Under the pieces are notes generated by a model, which had not been told where the DNA came from, searched no databases, and was given only the letters and a program-made list of their open reading frames with translations. 35,692 bases of DNA from an uncultured Mycoplasmatota bacterium (GTDB lineage Bacteria; Bacillota_I; Bacilli_A; RF39; UBA660): contig CAOJCV010000003.1 in the NCBI GenBank assembly GCA_948432605.1, positions 1 through 35,692 of the forward strand, written 5' to 3'. Shown one piece after another: positions 1 through 8,660 of this stretch; the first letter of the stretch is position 1, and each line of letters begins with the position of its first letter. The position numbers and the translations under genes are program-made.

Positions 1-315
1 ACAAATAGTAACGAAGGATTTCAAAAACTCTTATCGACTATTCAAAATAAACTTGAATGTTTAAATAATATTGAAGTGGCTATGGAAGCAACTGGTCATT
101 ATTGGCTTTCTTTGTATTCAGCTTTAACTGACAATGAATTTAATGTATCTGTTTATAATCCTTATCAAATTAAATCATATCGTGGTGCTTATAATAATAG
201 GAAACAGAAAAATGATATTATTGATTCTATTATTATTGCTGATTATTTAAGAGTATTTGGTTCTAGTGAATCAAAACTCCCAGAAGAAAATATATTATCT
301 TTAAAACAATTATAA
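1..315 (+). pseudogene. IS110-family transposase, N-terminal fragment
   Basis: The reading frame is open from the first base, so the true start lies outside the window. The visible 104 residues match the N-terminal RuvC-like (DEDD) domain of IS110-family transposases: an AMEATGHYW segment, then VYNPYQIKSYRG and an acidic QKNDIIDS segment. The frame stops at TAA 313-315 right after ILSLKQL, where full-length IS110 proteins (usually 300-400 aa) continue into a coiled coil and a serine-containing C-terminal domain. None of that follows, so this is a remnant and cannot be an active transposase as seen here. The truncation point directly abuts the next damaged gene, which suggests an old insertion or deletion junction near 315-320. 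Family assignment is confident; how it broke is inference. Confidence 0.8.
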
Positions 316-319
316 ACCT

Positions 320-721
320 ATGGTTAAAGGTCAGTTTAGGGTCGTTGAGGGGGAATTTAAAGGATCCAGTATATTTATGAATCAATTAGTTGATGAGGGT
401 TGGAAAATAAATATGATGAACGATTTTTTACAATCACTAGATGTAATAGATCCAGAAGATATTTATTTTGAATCATACTCTGATTATAACGATTTAATTT
501 TAGAAATTGCAGAAGAAAGAGAAAAAGCAAAAATTGCTAAATCAAAAGAATTAGAAAAAATAGAGACAAAAGAAGAAAAAGAACTACCTAAAGTAGAAAA
601 AAACAAGAAAAAAAGAAGGAAGAAAAGCCAAAAATAAACATTGATGTTGATTCTGTAATTATGGACGATAATGTGATTACAGATGATGAATTTTTTGACG
701 ATTTTTTCCATGATGAAGATT
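320..721 (+). pseudogene. Orphan gene remnant with a poly-A frameshift, unknown function
   Basis: An open frame starts at ATG 320 without a convincing ribosome binding site and runs to TAA at 635-637 (105 aa). Near its end it enters a lysine-rich stretch with seven consecutive A residues (608-614). In the -1 frame the coding continues as EEKPKINIDVDSVIMDDN and an Asp-rich tail, to TAG at 719-721. The natural product was therefore probably about 130 residues with a charged helix and an acidic tail, now broken by an indel or read through -1 slippage on G-AAA-AAA. The 5' end sits against the IS110 fragment, so the N-terminus may also be missing. I do not recognise the family. A homopolymer assembly error could equally explain the frame break. 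Confidence 0.45.
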
Positions 722-858
722 AGTCTTCTTTTTTTTACTATTTTGGTACAACAAATCAGTTGAATAGAAAATCAAATTCATGTATAATTTTAACAGGATA
801 CAAAATGTCGTATGATAAAATTTGAAAAAATGTCCAAAATAATAGTAGGTGTATCAAA

Positions 859-2592
859 ATGAAAAAGAAAACCATATATATTGTAGCAGGAATGATTCTT
901 ACTCTTGCATGTGTAATTGGAGTAAGTTATGCCTTTTGGCAAGTAAGTCTCATTCAAGAGAGTCAAAACGAAATCACAAGTGGTTGCTTTAAATTAAGAT
1001 TAACAGAAGAAAATGCGATATCCCTAAGAGATGCTTATCCTATGAGTGAAGATGAAGGAAGAAACTTAACACCTTATACATTTACTATTGAAAATATATG
1101 TAATACTACAGCCTCTTATCAAGTCAACTTAGAGGAATTAAAAATGAGTCAAAAAAGATTAAGTGGAGAATACTTAAAAGTGTCATTAGATAATAAAAAA
1201 GCTATCAATGTATCAAATTTAGAAATCGTAGATAAAACCTTAGAAGAAGCAGATACCTCTCATAAACTTACCACAGGAGTATTAAAAGGAAAAGAAAAGA
1301 GAAGTTATGAATTAAGATTGTGGATGGACGAAAGTACACCTACGAAAGAGGAAACCATGGAAGCAACATTTGAAGGAAAAGTTACTATTATTGCAACGTA
1401 TAAAGAAAGTATTCCAGAGTTAGAAATCAGTACAAGAGAAGAGAAAGATACCATCAAAGTAGAAGTAAATACAATAAAAAATAAAACCAATGAAAAATTA
1501 AGATATATCTATCAATTAGAAAATGAAGAAGCAATCGAAACAGAAGAAAATATATATACATTTATAAATATCAAAGATGGAAACTATAAAGTAAAAGTTT
1601 TAGTCTTGTTAGAAGATGAAACAATATTAGAAGACCAAGAAAGAAATGTATCGGTAGCTTATGAAAAAGTATACATCACAAGTAATGGAAATGATGAAAC
1701 AGGAAATGGGTCAATAGAGAATCCTTATGCAGGTTTAAATCCAGCATACACCAAAGTAAAAAGTGGTGGAGAAATGATTCTACTCTCAGATATCACAGCA
1801 ACAGAAACAGGAAATTTCAATATCGAAGGAAAAGAAGTAACTTTAATAAGCCAGGAAGAAAACATTTATACAATTTTAAAAGATACAAGCTTTACTTCAC
1901 CAATTCTTGATATCACAAATACAAATACAGTTACTACAAAGAATATTACTTTGGATGGCAACAACGTCATATCCACAGGAGCATTAGTAGAAGCTTATGA
2001 TTCTACGTTAAACTTGAGTGAGGGAACAACAATACAAAACAATAATAATCGCGGAAGATATTATGAAGAAATGAATGGAAATGGTGCCTTAGGTGGAGGA
2101 GTATTTGCTTGGCAAAGTACAATTAATATCACTGGAGCAAAGATTATTTATAACAAAACATCAGCCCAAAGTGGGTCATGGAGCCACGGAGGAGGAATCA
2201 GTGCTTCGTATGGAACATTAAATTTTTATGATGGTGAAATTTCCTATAATGAAAATGTTGGAGCAATGGTAAACCAAGCAGGTGGTGGAATTGTATTTTA
2301 TGAAGGAAAGTTTTATATGTCAGGAGGAATAATTTCTCATAACAAAACAAATACAGGTGGTGGTGGAATTTTTTTGAATTCTACTAGCATATCTACGATT
2401 TTTACGATGACAGGTGGTAGCATTGTAAATAATTCGGCTGAAACTGGTGGTGGATTATGTTTATATAGGCAAGTAGGTGGATCTGTAATTACGACGGCCT
2501 ATTTAAAAAATGGAATCATTGAAAATAATACAGCTGTAAATGGAACTAATGCTTATGCTAATGATGGTACCCAAATCATTGATGAAAGATAA
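859..2592 (+). CDS. Secreted beta-helix surface protein with TasA-like signal region
   Basis: 577 residues. The N-terminus has a Lys-rich start, a hydrophobic core (about residues 7-23) and SYAFWQ, similar to the signal regions of SipW-processed TasA/camelysin-like proteins. Residues 30-185 look like a beta-sandwich of that group (AYPMSEDEG and LTPYTFTIENIC motifs). Residues 185-265 form a second beta-rich module. From about 275 to the end there is a right-handed parallel beta-helix pattern: repeated turns with GGG(V/I/L) and Asn/Thr/Ser-rich strands such as GALGGGVF, SHGGGISA, TGGGGIFLN and TGGGLCL, as in pectate-lyase-fold adhesins. No sortase motif or C-terminal membrane segment is present. 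The start is supported by AGGTG at 846-850. It is followed by its own terminator, so it is probably monocistronic. Likely role: surface attachment or glycan contact; the ligand is unknown. Confidence 0.7.
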   Translation: MKKKTIYIVAGMILTLACVIGVSYAFWQVSLIQESQNEITSGCFKLRLTEENAISLRDAYPMSEDEGRNLTPYTFTIENICNTTASYQVNLEELKMSQKRLSGEYLKVSLDNKKAINVSNLEIVDKTLEEADTSHKLTTGVLKGKEKRSYELRLWMDESTPTKEETMEATFEGKVTIIATYKESIPELEISTREEKDTIKVEVNTIKNKTNEKLRYIYQLENEEAIETEENIYTFINIKDGNYKVKVLVLLEDETILEDQERNVSVAYEKVYITSNGNDETGNGSIENPYAGLNPAYTKVKSGGEMILLSDITATETGNFNIEGKEVTLISQEENIYTILKDTSFTSPILDITNTNTVTTKNITLDGNNVISTGALVEAYDSTLNLSEGTTIQNNNNRGRYYEEMNGNGALGGGVFAWQSTINITGAKIIYNKTSAQSGSWSHGGGISASYGTLNFYDGEISYNENVGAMVNQAGGGIVFYEGKFYMSGGIISHNKTNTGGGGIFLNSTSISTIFTMTGGSIVNNSAETGGGLCLYRQVGGSVITTAYLKNGIIENNTAVNGTNAYANDGTQIIDER

Positions 2593-2597
2593 AAATT

Positions 2598-2625
2598 TAG
2601 AATAAAAGAGTATTCTAGATTTTTT
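2598..2625 (+). terminator. Intrinsic terminator after the beta-helix gene
   Basis: Seven-base perfect stem TAGAATA/TATTCTA (2598-2604 and 2611-2617) with loop AAAGAG, followed by GA and a run of six T. It lies just after the stop at 2592. Confidence 0.7.
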
Positions 2626-2715
2626 GATGAAATTTGTAAGAAAAAAAGGAAATCGTTATTTTTTTCGGAATATATAAGTAGGAGATACTTTTATCTTCTT
2701 AGAAAGGAGGAATAC

Positions 2716-3267
2716 ATGTAAGAGTATTACCGAAGTGGAAACTATTCCTTATTAGAAGATATTCCTTTTAAAGAAATGTTTGGAAGAAAATCAAGAGTAC
2801 ATTTTGCAGAGTATTTGTTAGAATGTTATTTGACATTGAATAAAATCATAGCCTATAATGGGAAAATCTTTTCATCAGAATTAAATCGTGGAGAAGAATA
2901 CCGAGATTTAAAGAAAGTAAAACAAGTCGTGATTATTGGAAAAAGTACAATCAAATTAGAAGAGAAACTACTGAGTAAAAACTACTATAAGAATGAAAGT
3001 AGAAGACTATCTGATATGCAAGAAATAGATATCATAAGGATTGATAAGGTAGGCTTAAGTGATCATAATAAAGATAACAAAAGGATGTGAAAACTTATTC
3101 GTTTTATTGGAGCTAATAATCAAGAAGAAAGAGATAATCTTGCAAAGGGAAGGAGAAAACTCATGAAAATGAATCAAGAATTAGAAGAAATATCGGGTAT
3201 TACTGAATTAAAAAAAGAAAATATCCAAAAAATTCAAACAAATTCCAAGTCTATGAATCTTGTATAA
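2716..3267 (+). pseudogene. Degraded PD-(D/E)XK (Rpn-type) nuclease family transposase
   Basis: A strong AGGAGG site precedes ATG 2716, but codon 2 is TAA. In-frame translation past it gives EYYRSGNYSLLEDIPF then FKEMFGRKSR, the usual N-terminus of PD-(D/E)XK nuclease-family transposases. The frame continues through SSELNRGEEYRDLKKV, a family hallmark, to an in-frame TGA (3088-3090). Beyond this the same frame reads KLIRFIGANNQEERDNLAKG, the expected C-terminal part, and ends at TAA 3265-3267. Between the N-terminal block and the RGEEY block the catalytic core (roughly 70 residues in intact relatives) is missing. There are thus two nonsense codons plus an internal deletion. The longest open piece (2776-3090, 104 aa) may still be translated but should have no nuclease activity. 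Confidence 0.7.
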
Positions 3268-3469
3268 GAAAAAAGATATTTTTTACAGTCCTTTACAATT
3301 TTTCTTACGTAATTTTACTTTTTTTATAGAATAAATTGATTGTTTCTCTTAGGTATTTATTGCTTGTCAATAGTTTTTCTTTATTTTATTCATGTTTCTG
3401 TCCTGATATGTGTAGAAGAATCATTTACTTCAAATCTTTTTCATGTTACCATTAGTATGGTGATTCATA
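3268..3469. other. AT-rich intergenic spacer
   Basis: This 202-bp stretch separates the transposase remnant from the next gene. I see T-rich tracts but no convincing hairpin, tRNA or coding segment. It presumably holds the promoter of the gene at 3470. Confidence 0.4.
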
Positions 3470-3883
3470 ATGAATAATAAGGAAAATCAAGAAAAAACAG
3501 GTTTATTTTCTTCTGAAAATCTTTCTTATGCCAAGACAAGTGAAGATTTACCAACTACTTATTTTAAGCCTATTGATCAAGTGCAACAAGCTCAAAAAGA
3601 ATTAATAAAAAATTATCAGCAAGAAAAAAAAGAAAATCTAATTGATATACCTGATTTATCAGCTGAGGTTAGGAAGTTAGAGGAAGAATTAAAAAGAAAG
3701 AAAAATTATATGTCGTTGTTGTCTGTTGTTTTATTAGTTTTATTTTTAAATGTTTGTTGGTTTTTAGGAGTTAAATTTTTAATTGAACCTAAGTATGAGC
3801 AGTATGTTGAAGAAAGCAAAGAAATTAAAGCAAATTATGATAGTTTAAAACGTAGAGTTGACGCAATAGTAGGAAGTGAATAA
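3470..3883 (+). CDS. Single-pass membrane protein with coiled-coil flanks, unknown
   Basis: 137 residues. A polar N-terminal half (residues 1-75, rich in Gln, Lys and Glu, with a likely helix at 38-75) is followed by one membrane segment at about 80-103 (MSLLSVVLLVLFLNVCWFLG). A short charged helix ends the protein (EQYVEESKEIKANYDSLKRR). There is no signal-peptide cleavage site, so it is probably anchored with the N-terminus inside. The start ATG 3470 follows GGTGA at 3459-3463. The next gene, an ABC exporter, begins 93 bp downstream after an AT-rich gap, so cotranscription is uncertain. I do not recognise a family. Confidence 0.6.
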   Translation: MNNKENQEKTGLFSSENLSYAKTSEDLPTTYFKPIDQVQQAQKELIKNYQQEKKENLIDIPDLSAEVRKLEEELKRKKNYMSLLSVVLLVLFLNVCWFLGVKFLIEPKYEQYVEESKEIKANYDSLKRRVDAIVGSE

Positions 3884-3976
3884 CTTCTTTTTTATTATAA
3901 AATTGACATATATTGTAGAGCGTGTCATAATATGATTTGTATTGCTTATTAAAGCTATTAAAAGAAAGGATTTATT

Positions 3977-6283
3977 ATGTTAGAGTTAAGAAAAATTAAG
4001 AAAACTTATAAAACTGGTGATTTTGTTCAAAATGCTTTGAAAAAAGTAAGTTTAAAATTTAGAAAAAGTGAATTTGTAGCTATTTTAGGGCCCAGTGGTT
4101 CTGGTAAAACAACGCTTTTAAATATTGTTGGTGGATTAGACCGTTATGAAGAAGGAGATTTAATTATAAATGGAAAATCCACAAAGTCTTTTAAAGATAA
4201 AGACTGGGATTCTTATCGCAATAATTGTATTGGTTTTATTTTTCAGAATTATAATTTGATAAGTCATATTGATATTTTATCTAATGTTGAGATGGGAATG
4301 ACTTTGTCTGGTATTTCTCTTAAAAAAAGACGAAAAATTGCAGTAGATGTTTTAAAAAAAGTAGGGTTAAAAGATCATATTCATAAAAAACCAAATCAAT
4401 TGTCTGGTGGACAAATGCAACGTGTAGCAATCGCACGTGCTTTAGCTAATAACCCAGATATTATTTTGGCAGATGAACCTACAGGGGCATTAGATTCTAA
4501 AACTAGTATTCAAATCATGGATTTGATGAAGGAAATTTCTAAAGATAAGTTAGTAATTATGGTTACTCATAATCCAGAATTAGCGAATACTTATGCGTCT
4601 CGTGTCATAGAAATGAAAGATGGAGAGATTACTAAGGATTCTAATCCGTTAGATGAGAAATTTGTAGAATCTGATTCTTATTTGATTCGTAAGACTGCTA
4701 TGAATTTTTTGACAGCACTTCATTTATCTTTAAATAATATTTGTACTAAAAAAGGAAGAACTATTTTAACAGCCTTTGCATCTTCGATTGGTATTATTGG
4801 AATTTCTTTAATTCTAAGTCTTTCTAATGGATTTGAAAAACAGATTGATACATTTGAAGTAAATACTTTAAGCGCTCTGCCAATAATTATTAGTAAACAA
4901 AGTATGGCTTTAGATGAAGAAACATTAGAGCAAATGCATGATGAAATGAATGAAGTAGGGGATTATCCTTCTACAGATTATCTTATTCCTAAGGAAAATG
5001 AGCAAGATAAATATATGCATTCTAATAAAATAACAAAGGATTATATAGAATATTTAGAAAATTTATCTTCTCAAGATGTTATTGGAATTAATTATTTGTA
5101 TGCAGCTAATATTAATTTTTTACAAAAAGTAAATGGTAAAGTTAAGAAAATTGAAACATCTAATTTAAATGTTGGAAGTTTTCCTCATTCTTTATCACAT
5201 GATGGAGTAAATGTTATTCATGAACGTTTTGATATTTTAAGTGGGCGAGAAGCATTAGATAAATACGATGTTCTTATTGAAGTAGATAGTAAAAATAGAT
5301 TTCCTAAAGAATTATTAGAAATGCTTGGTATTTTAAGTGATGAAAATGTAAGCTTTGATACTATTTTAGGAAAAGAGATTACCGTTGTTTTGAATGATGA
5401 TTATTATGAAAAAGTAGGAAATTATTTTATTCCAAAAAGTGATTTAGAGAAAATGTTTCAAAGTAAAAATAAAATTGTTTTAAAAGTAGTTGGAATCATT
5501 CGTTTAAAGAAAGAATACCCAAGTATGGCTTCTTCAGCTGGTATTTATTATACTAATGAATTTATGCAAGAAGTTTTAGATAAAAATGAATCTTCTAAAG
5601 TAGTAGAAGCTCAAAAACATGCTAAATATAATGTTTTGTCTGGAGAACTTCTTGATACTCAATCTAAAGAAGGTATAGAAGCAAAAGAAGCTTTAATGGC
5701 TTATTTAGGTGGTGATAAAGTGCCATATGTTGTTCAAATTCATCCTAAAAACTTTGAAAGTAAAGAAAATATTACAAATTATTTAGATCGTTATAATGAA
5801 GATAAGGAAGAATCTCAAAAAATTGTATATATTGATCAAGCTAATTTAATGAGTAGCTTATCAGGGAATATTATGGACGCGATTACAATTGTTTTGGTTG
5901 CATTTAGTTCTATTTCTTTAGTGGTATCTAGTATAATGATAGGAATTATAATGTATATTTCTGTTTTAGAAAGAACAAAAGAAATTGGTATTTTAAGAAG
6001 TTTAGGAGCACGAAAAAAAGATATTTCTAGAGTGTTTAATGCAGAAACCTTTCTTATAGGGTTATCTTCTGGGTTATTAGGAATTTTTGTGGCTTGGATT
6101 TTATTATTTCCAGTAAATTCTTTGTTGTATAAATTAACTGACTTGGAAAATGTTGCTGTTTTAAACCCGATTCATGTAATAATTTTAATTACCATAAGCG
6201 TTATTTTAACTTTGATAGGTGGCTGGATTCCTGCAAAAATTGCGAGTAAAAAAGATCCAGTAATAGCTTTAAGAACTGAATAA
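3977..6283 (+). CDS. ABC transporter, ATPase fused to FtsX/MacB-like permease
   Basis: 768 residues with both functional halves in one chain. Residues 1-225 are an MJ0796/LolD-class ATPase: Walker [10 protein letters not shown] (38-46), Q-loop FIFQNYN, signature LSGGQMQR (about 141-148), Walker [12 protein letters not shown] and switch histidine in VTHNPEL. A membrane segment follows (about 262-283), then a roughly 350-residue extracytoplasmic domain, then three membrane segments in the last 135 residues with the FtsX-type motif [19 protein letters not shown]. This is the MacB/FtsX architecture used for peptide, antibiotic or lipoprotein export or for mechanotransmission, not for uptake. The substrate is unknown. 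The start is set by AGAAAGGA six bases upstream. The padR-HAAS pair 334 bp downstream could regulate it, since such pairs often neighbour exporters, but that is inference. Confidence 0.88.
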   Translation: MLELRKIKKTYKTGDFVQNALKKVSLKFRKSEFVAILGPSGSGKTTLLNIVGGLDRYEEGDLIINGKSTKSFKDKDWDSYRNNCIGFIFQNYNLISHIDILSNVEMGMTLSGISLKKRRKIAVDVLKKVGLKDHIHKKPNQLSGGQMQRVAIARALANNPDIILADEPTGALDSKTSIQIMDLMKEISKDKLVIMVTHNPELANTYASRVIEMKDGEITKDSNPLDEKFVESDSYLIRKTAMNFLTALHLSLNNICTKKGRTILTAFASSIGIIGISLILSLSNGFEKQIDTFEVNTLSALPIIISKQSMALDEETLEQMHDEMNEVGDYPSTDYLIPKENEQDKYMHSNKITKDYIEYLENLSSQDVIGINYLYAANINFLQKVNGKVKKIETSNLNVGSFPHSLSHDGVNVIHERFDILSGREALDKYDVLIEVDSKNRFPKELLEMLGILSDENVSFDTILGKEITVVLNDDYYEKVGNYFIPKSDLEKMFQSKNKIVLKVVGIIRLKKEYPSMASSAGIYYTNEFMQEVLDKNESSKVVEAQKHAKYNVLSGELLDTQSKEGIEAKEALMAYLGGDKVPYVVQIHPKNFESKENITNYLDRYNEDKEESQKIVYIDQANLMSSLSGNIMDAITIVLVAFSSISLVVSSIMIGIIMYISVLERTKEIGILRSLGARKKDISRVFNAETFLIGLSSGLLGIFVAWILLFPVNSLLYKLTDLENVAVLNPIHVIILITISVILTLIGGWIPAKIASKKDPVIALRTE

Positions 6284-6373
6284 GTTGTATTATCGACTAT
6301 ATCTTTTAAAAGTCGACAAAACTTGTCAAAATCTTTTCTTGCGGTTTTTGATCTTTTCTTTTATAGTAAAACA

Positions 6374-6553
6374 CATCCAAGCAAAACTGCTTGGTACAGA
6401 GGGATTTTAAACTAATTCATATATTCAAAAAAACTACCCTATTACAATACGTTTCTATTTAAAAATTTGGTTATAACACACTTCTTTTCTAATAACTAAT
6501 AACTAAAAAATAAAAAAATCCTCTGGGGACAACTTATTATGAGTTGTCTTTTT
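6374..6553 (+). ncRNA. Candidate small RNA of about 180 nt, unassigned
   Basis: A plausible promoter (TTGCGG at 6339-6344, 17-bp spacer, TATAGT at 6362-6367) would start a transcript near 6374. It would open with a hairpin (CCAAGCA, loop AAAC, TGCTTGG; 6377-6394) and close with the terminator at 6528-6553. The segment right after the first hairpin (CAGAGGGATTTT, about 6397-6408) is complementary to AAAATCCTCTG just before the terminator, which would give a long-range closing stem. The size resembles 6S RNA, but I cannot match its conserved central bubble or any riboswitch. Alternatively this is only the untranslated tail of the exporter mRNA. Confidence 0.33.
6528..6553 (+). terminator. Intrinsic terminator upstream of padR
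   Basis: Perfect seven-base stem GACAACT/AGTTGTC with loop TATTATG (6528-6548) followed by five T. It ends whatever transcript enters from the left and insulates the padR promoter at 6568-6594. Confidence 0.8.
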
Positions 6554-6567
6554 ATATTAACTAGTAC

Positions 6568-6594
6568 TTGACAATACATAGTAGTTGTGATAAT
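6568..6594 (+). promoter_or_regulatory. Promoter of the padR-HAAS operon
   Basis: Consensus -35 TTGACA (6568-6573) and an extended -10, TGT-GATAAT (6586-6594), with a short 15-bp spacing. The intervening ATACATAGTAGT is the likely region for PadR autoregulation, but I see no clean dyad, so the operator is a guess. Confidence 0.55.
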
Positions 6595-6617
6595 TTATTT
6601 ATGGAAGAGGTGATACT

Positions 6618-6932
6618 ATTCATACTCAATTTAAAAAGGGCGTTTTAGAATTGTTGGTTTTATCGATTGTTTCAAAAAAAGATATGTATGGCTATGAACT
6701 TGTAGAAGAAGTAAGTAGGATTGTCGATGTGAATGAGGGAACTATTTATCCTATTTTAAAAAGACTAACAAATGAGTCTTATTTTGAAACTTATTTAGAA
6801 GAATCTAAAGAAGGGCCTATTAGAAAATATTATCATATTACTGCAAATGGAAAGTTACGACAAAAAGAAATGCTTAAGGAATGGACAGAATTTTCTTTAA
6901 GTGTAAATAAATTTATAAAGGAGAATAACTAA
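6618..6932 (+). CDS. PadR-family transcriptional regulator (ATT start)
   Basis: 104 residues if translation starts at ATT 6618, giving (M)HTQFKKGVLELLVLSIV. That matches the conserved PadR N-terminus (xTQFKKGVLEL). No ATG, GTG or TTG lies in frame between the ribosome binding site (AGAGG, 6606-6610, seven bases before ATT) and a TTG at 6651, which would delete the first helix. The winged-helix features are present: YGYELVEEVS, then EGTIYPILKRL, then the wing GPIRKYYHIT. The C-terminal helix (KEMLKEWTEFSLSVNKFI) is the dimerisation helix. PadR proteins are usually repressors released by a ligand or membrane stress. The stop is directly followed by the HAAS gene ATG, so the two are translationally coupled. 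Confidence 0.85.
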   Translation: MHTQFKKGVLELLVLSIVSKKDMYGYELVEEVSRIVDVNEGTIYPILKRLTNESYFETYLEESKEGPIRKYYHITANGKLRQKEMLKEWTEFSLSVNKFIKENN

Positions 6933-8585
6933 ATGAAAAAGAAAGAGTTTTTAAATGCTTTAAGAAAAAAATTAGAAATATTAGAATCGAGTGAAGTGGA
7001 TGATATTATTACAGAATATTCAGGTTATATTGATGAAAAAATGGAATCAGGTGTAAGTGAAGAAAATGCAGTGGAAGCCTTTGGGAATCTTGATGAACTT
7101 GCAAATGATTTATTATCAGCATATAAAATTAAAATAAAAAAAGAAAAAGATCCAATTGGAGATTTTTCTAAGAAAGTTTTAGAAACTATTAATTATATTG
7201 TAGATGAACTTAGTGAAAAGTCTTCTAAAGAGATTATTCAGTTTATCATTGAAATTGTTATTTTAATTTTTATGATAGGGTTATGTAGACTTCCAGTTTC
7301 TATTTTAATCTCTCTTGGAAAAGAAATATTTTTTATTCTTTCAAGTCCATTAAATCGAATTTTCTTTTCTATTTGGAAGTTTGTTTTGGAATTCGCTTAT
7401 TTTGTATTATCTATTTTAGTTTTTATTCGAATTGTTGATAAAAGATATTTGAAAAATAGGACTGTCAAAATGAATGAAAAAAAAATTCAGACAGAAAAGA
7501 TTACTAAAGTAAAAAAAAATAAATCCAAAGAAGAAGTTAGTGAACCTCAAAGTAAAACTTTTTTCATAGGAGAAATGATTATAAAAATAGGGGTATTTTT
7601 CTTAAAGTTTATGGCAATATGTATTTTATTTGGGGCTAGTTTTTATTTAATTAGTATGGCTGCAATATTAGGAATTTGTATTTATCTACTTATTCAAGGT
7701 GTGACTTATTTTGGTTTTTATCTTATTATGTTAGCGCTTTTTGTGCTTGGAATAGTCTTCTTTCATTTATTGTATAATTTTGTAATTGATAGGAAAAATA
7801 AAGGGGTATCGTTATTTATTCAAATCATGATTTCTATTTTATTATTAGGAGGAGGCTGTGGTCTTGCAGTTTTCGAAGTTGCTGATACAGAGTTTATTAA
7901 TGGAGTTCCAAATGATTTAAAAACAGAAAAATTAGTAGAAGAACTTGCTATGGATAAAGATACAATTTTCATTGGGAATGTAGCCAATTATATTGTTGAT
8001 AATGATTTAAATATTGTAAAAGTAGAATTTGAATATTATCCACTTGGAACTAAGATGAGTACTAATATTAAAAAGAAAGAAGATAAAGTTTTCCTTTATT
8101 GGAGTTTTGATCGAATTCATATTCGTTCAGAGTTATTAGAGCATGTTGTTAATGACTTAAAACAAAAGAAAGTGTATAATTATCATTTAGAACCAACTAT
8201 TACGATTATAGCGAATGAAAAAAATATTGAACAAATTAAAATGAATCGTCAAAAATATTATAAAACTTATAAAAACTATTCTTCTTGTGAGTTTGTAAAA
8301 ACTTATCATGTTGAAATGTTAAAACCTAGTCTTGATCAAAATGAAGTTATTGTGGTTGTGTCTCAATATAATGAAGATAATGTTGTTTCTGTAAAACTTT
8401 CTAAAGATTTAGCAAATATTTTAGAAGTGGGTAATGATTATGAGTTTACTTTTAAAACTTATCAAGCTTTTGTAGATACGGATATTGAAAATGTGTTTTA
8501 TGAAAATGATGTAATAGAAATTCAAAAGACAAATAAAAAAGGCTTTGAGCAAAGACAGGATGAAACTTGCACTTTATTTTATTAA
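6933..8585 (+). CDS. HAAS (DUF1700) domain multi-pass membrane protein
   Basis: 550 residues. Residues 1-65 form the HAAS/DUF1700 helical domain (KKEFLNALRKKLE, EYSGYIDEKMESG, EAFGNLDELANDLL) that is known to be encoded next to PadR regulators. Membrane segments follow at about 101-120, 144-166, 215-245, 250-280 and 295-315, with a basic cytoplasmic loop at 167-205. The last 230 residues form a beta-rich domain that probably lies outside the membrane. The ribosome binding site AAGGAG is at 6917-6922, and the start abuts the padR stop. By analogy with PadR-HAAS pairs, it may sense the envelope and tune the regulator. The C-terminal domain is much longer than in simple HAAS proteins and I do not recognise it. 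Confidence 0.75.
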   Translation: MKKKEFLNALRKKLEILESSEVDDIITEYSGYIDEKMESGVSEENAVEAFGNLDELANDLLSAYKIKIKKEKDPIGDFSKKVLETINYIVDELSEKSSKEIIQFIIEIVILIFMIGLCRLPVSILISLGKEIFFILSSPLNRIFFSIWKFVLEFAYFVLSILVFIRIVDKRYLKNRTVKMNEKKIQTEKITKVKKNKSKEEVSEPQSKTFFIGEMIIKIGVFFLKFMAICILFGASFYLISMAAILGICIYLLIQGVTYFGFYLIMLALFVLGIVFFHLLYNFVIDRKNKGVSLFIQIMISILLLGGGCGLAVFEVADTEFINGVPNDLKTEKLVEELAMDKDTIFIGNVANYIVDNDLNIVKVEFEYYPLGTKMSTNIKKKEDKVFLYWSFDRIHIRSELLEHVVNDLKQKKVYNYHLEPTITIIANEKNIEQIKMNRQKYYKTYKNYSSCEFVKTYHVEMLKPSLDQNEVIVVVSQYNEDNVVSVKLSKDLANILEVGNDYEFTFKTYQAFVDTDIENVFYENDVIEIQKTNKKGFEQRQDETCTLFY

Positions 8586-8660
8586 TTAGTTTTAAAAATT
8601 TATCTTTCATGATGAATTTTTTTTTAATTTATGTTAGACTTAATATAGAGGGTGATTCAT

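Larger units (their letters stand above)
6284..6617 (+). other. Structured 334-bp intergenic region
   Basis: No gene is visible here. It contains the short inverted repeat GACAA-AAC-TTGTC (6315-6327), a candidate promoter, a hairpin at 6377-6394, complementary arms about 110 bases apart (CAGAGGGATTTT and AAAATCCTCTG), a clear intrinsic terminator (6528-6553), and the padR promoter after it. See the ncRNA entry. Confidence 0.5.

Noticed and set aside
3088-3090. UGA read as tryptophan (genetic code 4)
   Set aside because: All recognised genes use TGG for Trp and have no internal TGA. The in-frame TGA here is in a gene that also has a TAA at codon 2 and a deletion.
6374-6553. Naming the candidate RNA as 6S RNA
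   Set aside because: Size and closing stem fit loosely, but the conserved open central bubble could not be found, so it is left unassigned.
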